Origin: Argopecten irradians
Taxonomy: Eukaryota > Mollusca > Bivalvia > Pectinida > Pectinidae
Direction: 5' to 3'
NCBI RefSeq assembly: GCF_041381155.1
Contig: NC_091142.1
Span: forward strand, 33,178,369-33,242,368
Length of the DNA stretch: 64,000 bases
Shown here one piece after another: positions 36,703-49,058 of this stretch. Each line of letters begins with the position of its first letter. Position 1 is the stretch's first letter. The notes under the pieces are model-generated. The model did no database searches, was not told where the DNA came from, and saw only the letters and a list, made by a program, of their open reading frames with translations. A program made the translations under genes and the position numbers.

Positions 36703-39700
36703 ATGTCGTCCATATTCTTTGTGTTACTGCTAGTGCCTTCAGCAGGTAAGTGATGGTTTCATAGGTGGTCTTTTTACGGTGTCTTTTGTCATCAAACTTC
36801 ATTCACCTGACCTTATAATATAGTGTATTTTAATGTCTCATATCCCGTATAGAAGATGGGTGAAGACAGGATTCAAACCTAGAACCTAGCATCAATGGTG
36901 GTTATATGTATAATGTATAATTTTCATTATTGTTTCGCATTATTTTGTCGAATTTTACATTTATTTATATATTTTCTATTCGCCTACAATTTTCAATGTG
37001 AGTTAAAATGCTACAAACAGGGTTTTATTTGAAAGGACTATGTATGGTTTGCCCCCCCCCCCTCCCAATTCTTCATTTGTTTAAAACTGTTATTCAGTAT
37101 ATAAATTGTTGGATTTTACATATCTTATATATCCCTAATTTAATTGAAATAATTATTTTAATAAATTAGGAAAATATGGAAAGTTTGACAATTTTGGCCC
37201 TTTTTATATAGGTTTTTGTTTTAAAAATCATAGAGCGCATCCTTAAACTAATTTCATATTTCTCCTAAATATGTATTTGAAGTGCAGACATATTCTCAGT
37301 AAATATAAAGTTTGTTCAAGGATGCACTCTTTAGTTTCACAGACAAAAATTAAGCGAAAATGGCCAAAATTTTCAAAATTTCCACATTTTCATAATGTAT
37401 GCATATTTTGAATGGTTACCATGACAACTACATCTGCAAAATTAGAAAACATTTGTTATAGTTGAATCAGTGATATACTCAATATTTAATATACAACAAA
37501 TTAATCATTAAATAACAGGTTGGAAAATTTGATGGCTTTGGGTTACAAAAAGGACCCAAACCATATATAGTCCTTTGAGAGAAAAGTAATATCGTGACGA
37601 AACTAATATGCATGTTATTGATAGACAGGTTTTTTGTGCATAAAACTCAATTAGGTTGAACAAGAAATATTGACATTACAAAATCATCGTAAAATTGGAA
37701 TTTCAAAATTTAATACAAATGCAGTAACTGAATGGATGATAAACATAGTCAATTAAATTTTGAAATTTAACATAAAATTGTTTTGTTTCTATCTGCTTTT
37801 AATTATTATGTTCTCAAGAAGTTGCAGTCGTTGTGCTTTAAATATTTAGCAATATTGAAAAATATTCAATAAAAGATTAATACGTAACACAGTACCATTA
37901 CAACTCCGCACTAAATTTTATTTTGAAATCGAACACAGAAATGTGTCGTTTTGCAAAGTGTTCAAAACCTCTTAATAAAGATTCACAAAGTGAAATATGT
38001 TAAGTCTTTTTAGGTGAAATATTGACAGAATATTTCCATTTATTTTTTCTCATATATCATAATGTAATCGATAACTAGTACAATATTGTGATTTTATCCA
38101 TAATGGTTCACTATGTCTTTTTTCTGTGTAAGCGTTGTGTTTCAATATTTCTGATTTCCACTGTCAGTGTTCGTACACGTCAGTACTATTTCCATCTTAT
38201 CTTTGTCCTACTCAGTCCTCAGTGTCCCCGTGTAAATAGGAGGCACTGGGCGTATAGATCAAATACCTTTATAACTAATTACCTAACGACTACTTAACCT
38301 CAACTTTGTTACCTTTATAACTAATTACCTACCGACTACTTAACATCAACTTTGTTATCTTTATAACTAATTACCTACCGACTACTAAACATCAACTTTT
38401 TTTACCTTTATAACTAATTACCTACCGACTACTTAACATCAACTTTGTTATCTTTATAACTAATTACCTAACGACTACTAAACATCAACTTTGTTACCTT
38501 TATAACTAATTACCTACCGACTACTTAACATCAACTTTTTTTACCTTTATAACTAATTACCTACCGACTACTTAACATCAACTTTGTTACCTTTATAACT
38601 AATTACCTACCGACTACTTAACATCAACTTTTTTTACCTTTATAACTAATTACCTACCGACTACTTAACATCAACTTTGTTACCTTTATAACTAATTACC
38701 TAACGACTACTTAACATCAACTTTGTTACCTTTATAACTAATTACCTACGACTACTTAACATCAACTTTGTTACCTTTATAACTAATTACCTAACGACTA
38801 CTAAACATCAACTTTGTTACCTTTATAACTAATTACCTACCGACTACTTAACATCAACTTTGTTACCTTTATAACTAATTACCTACCGACTACTTAACAT
38901 CAACTTTGTTACCTTTATAACTAATTACTTAACGACTACTTAACATCAACTTTGTTACCTTTATAACTAATTACCTACCGACTACTTAACATCAACTTTT
39001 GTTACCTTTATAACTAATTACCTACCGACTACTTACATCAACTTTGTTACCTTTATAACTAATTACCTACCGACTACTTACATCAACTTTGTTACCTTTA
39101 TAACTAATTACCTACCGACTACTTACATCAACTTTGATACCTTTATAACTAATTACCTAACGACTACTTAACATCAACTTTGTTACCTTTATAACTAATT
39201 ACCTAACGACTACTAACATCAACTTTGTTACCTTTATAACTAATTACCTAACGACTACTTAACATCAACTTTGTTACCTTTATAACTAATTACCTACCGA
39301 CTACTTAACATCAACTTTGTTACCTTTATAACTAATTACCTACCGACTACTTAACATCAACTTTGTTACCTTTATAACTAATTACCTAACGACTACTAAC
39401 ATCAACTTTGTTACCTTTATAACTAATTACCTAACGACTACTTAACATCAACTTTGTTACCTTTATAACTAATTACCTAACGACTACTTAACATCAACTT
39501 TGTTACCTTTATAACTAATTACCTAACGACTACTAAACATCAACTTTGTTACCTTTATAACTAATTACCTAACGACTACTTAACATCAACTTTGTTACCT
39601 TTATAACTAATTACCTACCGACTACTTAACATCAACTTTGTTACCTTTATAACTAATTACCTAACGACTACTTAACATCAACTTTGTTACCTTTATAACT

Positions 39701-42700
39701 AATTACCTACGACTACTACATCAACTTTTACCTTTATAACTAATTACACGACTACTTAACATCAACTTTGTTACCTTTATAACTAATTACCTACGACTAC
39801 TTAACATCAACTTTGTTACCTTTATAACTAATTACCTAACGACTACTTAACATCAACTTTGTTACCTTTATAACTAATTACCTACGACTACTTAACATCA
39901 ACTTTGTTACCTTTATAACTAATTACCTAACGACTACTTAAAATCAACTTTGTTACCTTTATAACTAATTACCTAACGACTACTTAACATCAACTTTGTT
40001 ACCTTTATAACTAATTACCTAACGACTACTTAACATCAACTTTGTTACCTTTATAACTAATTACCTAACGACTACTTACTCAACTTTGTACTTTATAACT
40101 AATTACCTACGACTATACATCAACTTTGTTACCTTTATAACTAATTACCTAACGACTACTTAACATCAACTTTGTTACCTTTATAACTAATTACCTAACG
40201 ACTACTTAACATCAACTTTGTTACCTTTATAACTAATTACCTAACGACTACTTAACATCAACTTTGTTACCTTTATAACTAATTACCTAACGACTACTTA
40301 ACATCAACTTTGTTACCTTTATAACTAATTACCTAACGACTACTTAACATCAACTTTGTTACCTTTATAACTAATTACCTAACGACTACTTAACATCAAC
40401 TTTGTTACCTTTATAACTAATTACCTAACGACTACTTAACATCAACTTTGTTACCTTTATAACTAATTACCTAACGACTACTTAACATCAACTTTGTTAC
40501 CTTTATAACTAATTACCTAACGACTACTTAACATCAACTTTGTTACCTTTATAACTAATTACTTAACGACTACTTAACATCAACTTTGTTACCTTTATAA
40601 CTTATTACTTAACGACTACTTAACATCAACTTTGTTACCTTTATAACTAATTACCTAACGACTACTTAACATCAACTTTGTTACCTTTATAACTAATTAC
40701 CTAACGACTACTTAACATCAACTTTGTTACCTTATATTACTAACTTAACTTTTAACTAATTACTACGACTACTTAACATCAACTTTGTTACCTTTATAAC
40801 TAATTACCTAACGACTACTTAACATCAACTTTGTTACCTTTATAACTAATTACCTACCGACTACTAAACATCAACTTTGTTACCTTTATAACTAATTACC
40901 TAACGACTACTTAACATCAACTTTGTTACCTTTATAACTAATTACCTACCGACTACTTAACATCAACTTTGTTACCTTTATAACTAATTACCTACCGACT
41001 ACTTAACATCAACTTTGTTACCTTTATAACTAATTACCTAACGACTACTTAACATCAACTTTGTTACCTTTATAACTAATTACCTACCGACTACTTAACA
41101 TCAACTTTGTTACCTTTATAACTAATTACTTAACGACTACTTAACATCAACTTTGTTACCTTTATAACTAATTACCTAACGACTACTAACATCAACTTTG
41201 TTACCTTTATAACTAATTACCTAACGACTACTAACATCAACTTTGTTACCTTTATAACTAATTACCTACCGACTACTTAACATCAACTTTGTTACCTTTA
41301 TAACTAATTACCTAACGACTACTTAACATCAACTTTGTTACCTTTATAACTAATTACCTAACGACTACTTAACATCAACTTTGTTACCTTTATAACTAAT
41401 TACCTAACGACTACTTAACATCAACTTTGTTACCTTTATAACTAATTACCTACCGACTACTAAACATCAACTTTGTTACCTTTATAACTAATTACCTAAC
41501 GACTACTTAACATCAACTTTGTTACCTGTATAACTAATTACCTACCGACTACTTAACATCAACTTTGTTACCTTTATAACTAATTACCTAACGACTACTT
41601 AACATCAACTTTGTTACCTTTATAACTAATTACCTACCGACTACTTAACATCAACTTTGTTACCTTTATAACTAATTACCTAACGACTACTTAACATCAA
41701 CTTTGTTACCTTTATAACTAATTACCTAACGACTACTTAACATCAACTTTGTTACCTTTATAACTAATTACCTAACGACTACTTAACATCAACTTTGTTA
41801 CCTTTATAACTAATTACCTACCGACTACTAAACATCAACTTTGTTACCTTTATAACTAATTACCTACCGACTACTTAACATCAACTTTGTTACCTTTATA
41901 ACTAATTACCTAACGACTACTTAACATCAACTTTGTTACCTTTATAACTAATTACCTAACGACTACTTAACATCAACTTTGTTACCTTTATAACTAATTA
42001 CCTACGACTACTTAACATCAACTTTGTTACCTTTATAACTAATTACCTACCGACTACTAAACATCAACTTTGTTACCTTTATAACTAATTACCTACCGAC
42101 TACTTAACATCAACTTTGTTACCTTTATAACTAATTACCTAACGACTACTTAACATCAACTTTGTTACCTTTATAACTAATTACCTACCGACTACTAACA
42201 TCAACTTTGTTACCTTTATAACTAATTACCTACCGACTACTTAACATCAACTTTGTTACCTTTATAACTAATTACCTAACGACTACTTAACATCAACTTT
42301 GTTACCTTTATAACTAATTACCTAACGACTACTTAACATCAACTTTGTTACCTTTATAACTAATTACCTACCGACTACTTAACATCAACTTTGTTACCTT
42401 TATAACTAATTACCTAACGACTACTAAACATCAACTTTGATACCTTTATAACTAATTACCTAACGACTACTTAATATCAACTTTGTTACCTTTATAACTA
42501 ATTACCTACCGACTACTTAACATCAACTTTGTTACCTTTATAACTAATTACCTAACGAATACTTTATAACATCAACTTTGTTACCTTTATAACTAATTAC
42601 CTACCGACTACTAAACATCAACTTTGTTACCTTTATAACTAATTACCTAACGACTACTTAACATCAACTTTGTTACCTTTATAACTAATTACCTAACGAC

Positions 42701-45700
42701 TACTTAACATCAACTTTGTTACCTTTATAACTAATTACCTAACGACTACTTAACATCAACTTTGTTACCTTTATAACTAATTACCTACCGACTACTAAAC
42801 ATCAACTTTGTTACCTTTATAACTAATTACCTACCGACTACTAAACATCAACTTTGTTACCTTTATAACTAATTACCTAACGACTACTTAACATCAACTT
42901 TGTTACCTTTATAACTAATTACTAACGACTACTTAACATCAACTTTGTTACCTTTATAACTAATTACCTAACGACTACTTAACATCAACTTTGTTACCTT
43001 TATAACTAATTACCTAACGACTACTTAACATCAACTTTGTTACCTTTATAACTAATTACCTAACGACTACTTAACATCAACTTTGTTACCTTTATAACTA
43101 ATTACCTAACGACTACTTAACATCAACTTTGTTACCTTTATAACTAATTACCTAACGACTACTTAACATCAACTTTGTTACCTTTATAACTAATTACCTA
43201 ACGACTACTTAACATCAACTTTGTTACCTTTATAACTAATTACCTACCGACTACTTAACATCAACTTTGTTACCTTTATAACTAATTACCTAACGACTAC
43301 TTAACATCAACTTTGTTACCTTTATAACTAATTACCTAACGACTACTTAACATCAACTTTGTTACCTTTATAACTAATTACCTACCGACTACTTAACATC
43401 AACTTTGTTACCTTTATAACTAATTACCTAACGACTACTTAACATCAACTTTGTTAACTTTTGAAACCTTTATAACTAATTACCTAACGACTACTTAACA
43501 TCAACTTTGTTACCTTTATAACTAATTACCTACCGACTACTTAACATCAACTTTGTTACCTTTATAACTAATTACCTAACGACTACTTAACATCAACTTT
43601 GTTACCTTTATAACTAATTACCTAACGACTACTTAACATCAACTTTGTTACCTTTATAACTAATTACCTAACGACTACTTAACATCAACTTTGTTACCTT
43701 TATAACTAATTACCTAACGACTACTTAACATCAACTTTGTTACCTTTATAACTAATTACCTAACGACTACTTAACATCAACTTTGTTACCTTTATAACTA
43801 ATTACCTAACGACTACTTAACATCAACTTTGTTACCTTTATAACTAATTACCTAACGACTACTTAACATCAACTTTGTTTTACGGTTTATAACTAATTAC
43901 TTAACGACTACTTAACATCAACTTTGTTACCTTTATAACTAATTACCTACCGACTACTTAACATCAACTTTGTTACCTTTATAACTAATTACCTACCGAC
44001 TACTTAACATCAACTTTGTTACCTTTATAACTAATTACCTACCGACTACTTAACATCAACTTTGTTACCTTTATAACTAATTACCTAACGACTACTTAAC
44101 ATCAACTTTGTTACCTTTATAACTAATTACCTAACGACTACTTAACATCAACTTTGTTACCTTTATAACTAATTACCTAACGACTACTTAACATCAACTT
44201 TGTTACCTTTTATACTAATTACTTAACTATACTACGTACTAACATCAACTTTGTTACCTTTATAACTAATTACCTAACGACTACTTAACATCAACTTTGT
44301 TACCTTTATAACTAATTACTGATACTTACACATAAGACATCACTTTGTTACCTTTATAACTAATTACCTAACGACTACTTAACATCAACTTTGTTACCTT
44401 TATAACTAATTACCTAACGACTACTTAACATCAACTTTGTTACCTTTATAACTAATTAACTAACACTACTTAACATAACATCAACTTTGTTACCTTTATA
44501 ACTAATTACCTAACGACTACTTAACATCAACTTTGTTACCTTTATAACTAATTACCTACCGACTACTTAACATCAACTTTGTTACCTTTATAACTAATTA
44601 CCTACCGACTACTAAACATCAACTTTGTTACCTTTAGAACTAATTACCTACCGACTACTTAACATCAACTTTGTTACCTTTATAACTAATTATCTACCGA
44701 CTACTAAACATCAACTTTGAAACCTTTATAACTAATTACCTAACGACTACTTAACATCAACTTTGTTACCTTTATAACTTATTACTTAACGACTACTTAA
44801 CATCAACTTTGTTACCTTTATAACTAATTACCTAACGACTACTAACATCAACTTTGTTACCTTTATAACTAATTAACTAACGACTACTTAACATCAACTT
44901 TGTTACCTTTATAACTAATTACCTACCGACTACTTAACATCAACTTTGTTACCTTTATAACTAATTACCTACCGACTACTTAACATCAACTTTGTTACCT
45001 TTATAACTAATTACCTAACGACTACTTAACATCAACTTTGTTACCTTTATAACTAATTACCTACCGACTACTTAACATCAACTTTGTTACCTTTATAACT
45101 AATTACTTAACGACTACTTAACATCAACTTTGTTACCTTTATAACTAATTAACTAACGACTACTTAACATCAACTTTTTTTACCTTTATAACTAATTACC
45201 TACCGACTACTTAACTTCAACTTTGTTACCTTTAGAACTAATTACCTAACGACTACTTAACATCAACTTTATTACCTTTATAACTAATTACCTAACGACT
45301 ACTTAACATCAACTTTGTTACCTTTAGAACTTATTACCTACCGACTACTTAACATCAATTTTGTTACCTTTATAATTTATTACCTAACGACAACTAAACA
45401 TCAACTTTGTTACCTTTAGAACTAATTACCTAACGACTACTTAACATCAACTTTGATACCTTTATAACTAATTACCTAACGACTACTAAACATCAACTTC
45501 GATATCTTGGTCACTTCCATGTAAACCCCTAATGTACATACATGCTGAATTTGTATAAATACTGGTATAAAGTAAAAGAAAATTATATTATTAATTATCA
45601 ATTATCTACATAGGAAATACTCGCAATGTTGTCTCCTATTATATTCCTTTTGCAGGGACCTTCTAGAATCACCTTTAAGTATATCAGTATATCACACTTT

Positions 45701-47262
45701 TTTTTCTCTTTTGATTTAGATTATTTGATAGGATCGATTTTAACAATCAGATTAAATAAAAATTGCTACAATGGAAATGGTCGACAGCAACTATGATATC
45801 CCCAGTCTGTGTTTTATTATGACCCTTACTCTACAGTTTCAGTCCTGTACTACAACTGTATTGGAAACTATAATATCCCCTGTGTGTGTTTTACAATGAC
45901 CTTCACCCTTCCGTTTTAGTCCTGAACTACAACTGTGTTAGTAACTATGGTTCTATGACCCTTACTCTCCTTTTCTGTCCTCTGTTGAAACTATATTGTA
46001 ACTATGATATAATGACCGTTATCGTCCTTTTCAGTCCTGTGTTACAATTGTATTGGTAACTATGATTCTATGACCTTAACCCTTGCATTCCAGTGCTGTG
46101 TTACAACTGTATTGGACGGAACAACGGTAACTATGAGATTGGCTGTCGGTCCTATCTGATCTGTAAAGACGGACAACCAGAGATCCACGACTGTCCCAGG
46201 AATGCCACCCACTTTACAGTGTACGATAACCGTACCCAACAATGTGCCGAGTACGTATGTTTACAGAGAGCTGTCTTTACAATCGCAAAATCCTTTGTTT
46301 GCTTAGACGTGTTTATAGTACCTACCATTTAACAATAGGTAACCATATCATGTCCACCCGGACCAAAGATGTATTATCACAATATTGAATTTTTTTTTAT
46401 GCTATTCAGATATAAAATATCATTTACCGATGACCAATGTAATACTGGATTTGTTTAATGTCAAATGCTTGTATTTATGTCTTATGACAGGTTCTATTTC
46501 CAGTAAGTTTTACTATATTTGCGTAAATTTCCAACATACACATCAATTATAAATTGTACACCTACAAAAAGTATATGAATGAGTATAATTGAAGTTGTAT
46601 ATCATTTTCAGTCCATTAAGTGTAATGCATCCATGTGGTGTGCTGCGGGACTGCTCCGCGGTCAAGGACGGTCGGTACCCGGATGAAGAAGAACACTGTC
46701 TGTCATTTTACACGTGTTATGCGGGGAAATTCCTTGGACATAACTTTTGCCCAAAAGGTAAATCAAATATTTTTCTCTTATTTTTGGGGGTTTTTGACCA
46801 CACAATGAACTTTCTCTCCTACCAATGGAAGTAGTACCAAAAACCCCATGTGAGCAAGTCATACGGTGCATTTTACATATAATGTTTACAGTCGGGTATT
46901 TTGTAGTGTTACAATCATGTTTTTGTAAAAGAGCAGTATTTCATACAAATGATTATTTATCGAATTATTTTCCTTCAATTGTCATCATAAATATATGCAG
47001 TAAATATCTGCATTTTTTCAATCGAGTAAAATATGAATGTATCTGAAATCTTTGCACTATTAGTATCAGACTGACATTTTCATAATCAAAACTTCAAAAT
47101 TCGTTGTTGTTTTCAATATTTGTAAAAAAAATTATAGCGATTTAAACATGAATATTTCTCTGATTTTACATAGGTCTGGTATTTGACTCTACACAAGGGA
47201 CATGCAATTGGGAAAATGCTGTCCCACCACCTTGCGGAAGTTTGAGAGTAACTACACCGTAG
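36703..47262 (+). CDS. Gene A: secreted chitin-binding (peritrophin-A type) protein, four exons, 144 residues
   Basis: Exons read: 36703-36745, 46094-46250, 46612-46757, 47174-47262, all GT-AG, phases 1, 2, 1. Exon 1 encodes the signal peptide (MSSIFFVLLLVPSA). Exon 2 encodes a six-cysteine module (CYNCIGRNNGNYEIGCRSYL, then IC, DC and QQCAD). Exons 3-4 encode a peritrophin-A/CBM14-type module: PCG...DC...DGRYPDEEEHCLSFYTC, NFCPKGLVFDSTQGTCNW and a final PPPCG. This family binds chitin in gut linings, cuticle, shell matrix or as defence proteins; which applies here is unknown. NAT and NRT are possible N-glycosylation sites. The 9.3 kb first intron is almost filled by a minisatellite. Genes B and C are tandem paralogues with the same phases. 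The gene model is read by eye, without transcript support. Confidence 0.85.
37032..37576. mobile_element. Foldback (hairpin) MITE in intron 1 of gene A
   Basis: The ends are inverted: AAAGGACTATGTATGGTTTG at the left and its near-complement CAAACCATATATAGTCCTTT (written with CCAAACC) at the right. Inner segments are also inverted: GGAAAGTTTGACAATTTTGG against CCAAAATTTTCAAAATTTCC, and GAGCGCATCCTTAAAC against GTTCAAGGATGCACTC. The whole 545 bp is thus one imperfect hairpin. A C run sits just inside the left end. No coding capacity and no certain target duplication. Confidence 0.75.
38262..45500 (+). repeat. 46-bp minisatellite in intron 1 of gene A, about 157 copies
   Basis: Unit CTTTATAACTAATTACCTAA-CGACTACTTAACATCAACTT-TGTTAC. 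The main variants are CCTACCGACTAC against CCTAACGACTAC, TACTAAACATC, and a TTTTTTAC ending. It makes up most of a 9.3 kb intron. Units with clustered small deletions appear at about 39700-39750, 40075-40130, 40730-40770, 44205-44240 and 44320-44345. The repeat has stop codons in every frame and is non-coding. Confidence 0.97.
45770..46093 (+). repeat. Tandem decoy copies of the gene A exon 2 splice acceptor
   Basis: Four diverged copies of the acceptor and first bases of exon 2 precede the real one. Real: CATTCCAG then TGCTGTGTTACAACTGTATT (46094). Copies: TTTCAG then TCCTGTACTACAACTGTATT (45843), TTTTAG then TCCTGAACTACAACTGTGTT (45920), TTTTCTG then TCCTCTGTTGAAACTATATT (about 45978), TTTTCAG then TCCTGTGTTACAATTGTATT (46035). 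Spacing is about 57-77 bp, with ACTATGAT and TATGACC words between. Each decoy loses the coding frame soon after its start. Confidence 0.75.
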
Positions 47263-49058
47263 AAGAAAGAATGAATAATATTATTAAGATATTTATGTTA
47301 TACCATTACTATTAAAAACTAATATTAAGTAAGCATCGTTCTTATGTTTTTTTTATAATCAGATAATTCAATTTTTCAGTTCGTACCATTGTTAACAAAC
47401 CGGAAGTCTATTTATAAATCGGAAGTCTATTTACTTCCCGATTTATGTCTTTCTACGGAACAGATACCTTGTAAGGTTCCTTTCGAATGTTTATGTTACG
47501 TTAGAATTCAGAATTATTCGAGTAGCTGTATATATGGATAACCTTTATTTAAATATTCCATGTAGAAGAAGCACCCACCTACATTGTAATTGATAAAACA
47601 TCTTCGATTAAGCGTTGGTTGTCATATTTTGATATGCATTGGGGTGTAACATACATTGGGTGTTTTAGCATATCAAGTGATACGCGTTAGTGCACCATCG
47701 TTAGTGCACCATGATATATATTCTAGTACACCCAATGTATGTTATACACCAATGCATGTTAAAAAATATGACAAATCAATGCTCATATTTATATTCAAAG
47801 TGGTCATTATCATTTACAAAAAAAAGAAAGTAGATAAAAATAAAGCATGAAAAAACTGTATACGTCTGTATACAGAAAAATATCAGTCGGCGGAACAGCC
47901 TAAGATTTGGTGGGAGATACTGAGTGGCACTGAGTGGCTTCCGGTATGTTGTCATTGACAACCGACTAAGCAACAACAGTAGATGAAATATTCCTATTGA
48001 TAAACCAAATCTACAAAGATAAATACAACACGTCAATCCATTTCAAATATATCAATTAGAATATATTTTCATATTGATAAATTTTAAGATTTTGACATTT
48101 AAGCACTGACTATAACCCAGTGTTTTCATGGCCTCTTGAATTCTGATTTTGGTATTAGTGCGCCAGAGCCTAACTGACAATGTCAATATTGGAAAATAAC
48201 ATACTTTGGGCTAAGTAGCAACATATAGTTACGTTCAGTGGCAATGTAAATATTGATTGTTTTTTTTTTTTGTTTTATAAAAGGGTTCTGCCATCATTTC
48301 TGCAAATCTGGACGGGAAAAATCTCCGAGTCGAATTTCACAATATCTCATATAAAATCAACACCAATTTAAGATACCATTTATGAAACTGTTACCTAGTG
48401 ACTTCATTCAGGTAATAGTTTTGTATATGGCATCATTGTAGCATGATCTGGAGTCTCCTAAATACCATGTCGAGTATTGGAGAGGACTTTGTGTCTTCTC
48501 TGTGTGTCCGCTGACAGGGGTTGCTTGGTCTGTGTATGCTTGTCATTATCTGGTATTGTTGAGAATCAGTTCCAGAAAGTCAAGATACTATATTCTTTAA
48601 AATAACTAAAACATTATCCATATTATTAATTACAACTGTTTCGGTAACCAAACATCTGTTAAATGTTAAATCGTATGGGTTGGTGGGATTCCGTTTTTAA
48701 TGTTAAATATGGCCTCAGCCAAGGCTTCTTTGTTACAGTCAGTAGAACCAGTGGTTTACATAATGAAATGGATCACACACGCACCCTCTCCATCAAAATT
48801 AGTAACTACAGTACACAGTAAAATAATTGATGTCAGTGGTAACAAAATAACCGTGTTTAACATTCATCATAAAGAAACAAAAGCTAGCTTCACCATGTCC
48901 AATTTTTGAAATTCATTTCTTGATACCCAAGAATCGAATGAATAGATCTAAAGATAATTTGAATGACGTTTATGTGTGACAGCTGTCTGGAATTCTCCGG
49001 GAATTCCAACTAGGCGCGATAACATAGTGTATTATCAGAGAGGTCACACATAATCAAA
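47263..49058. other. Intergenic spacer between genes A and B
   Basis: No gene supported. It contains a hairpin repeat at 47634-47757 and a possible kappa-B-like site (GGGAATTCC, 48999-49007) about 50 bp before the gene B start codon. Confidence 0.5.
47634..47757. repeat. Short inverted-repeat (MITE-like) hairpin
   Basis: Arms of about 30 bp: ATGCATTGGGGTGTAACATA... at the left and ...TATGTTATACACCAATGCAT at the right. They enclose a loop with two direct copies of CGTTAGTGCACCAT. The size and ends resemble a miniature foldback element. Confidence 0.7.

Noticed and set aside
38262-45500. Telomere-like or centromere-like satellite
   Set aside because: The unit is not TTAGGG-like, and the array sits within an intron of an apparently intact gene, so a structural chromosome role is not supported.
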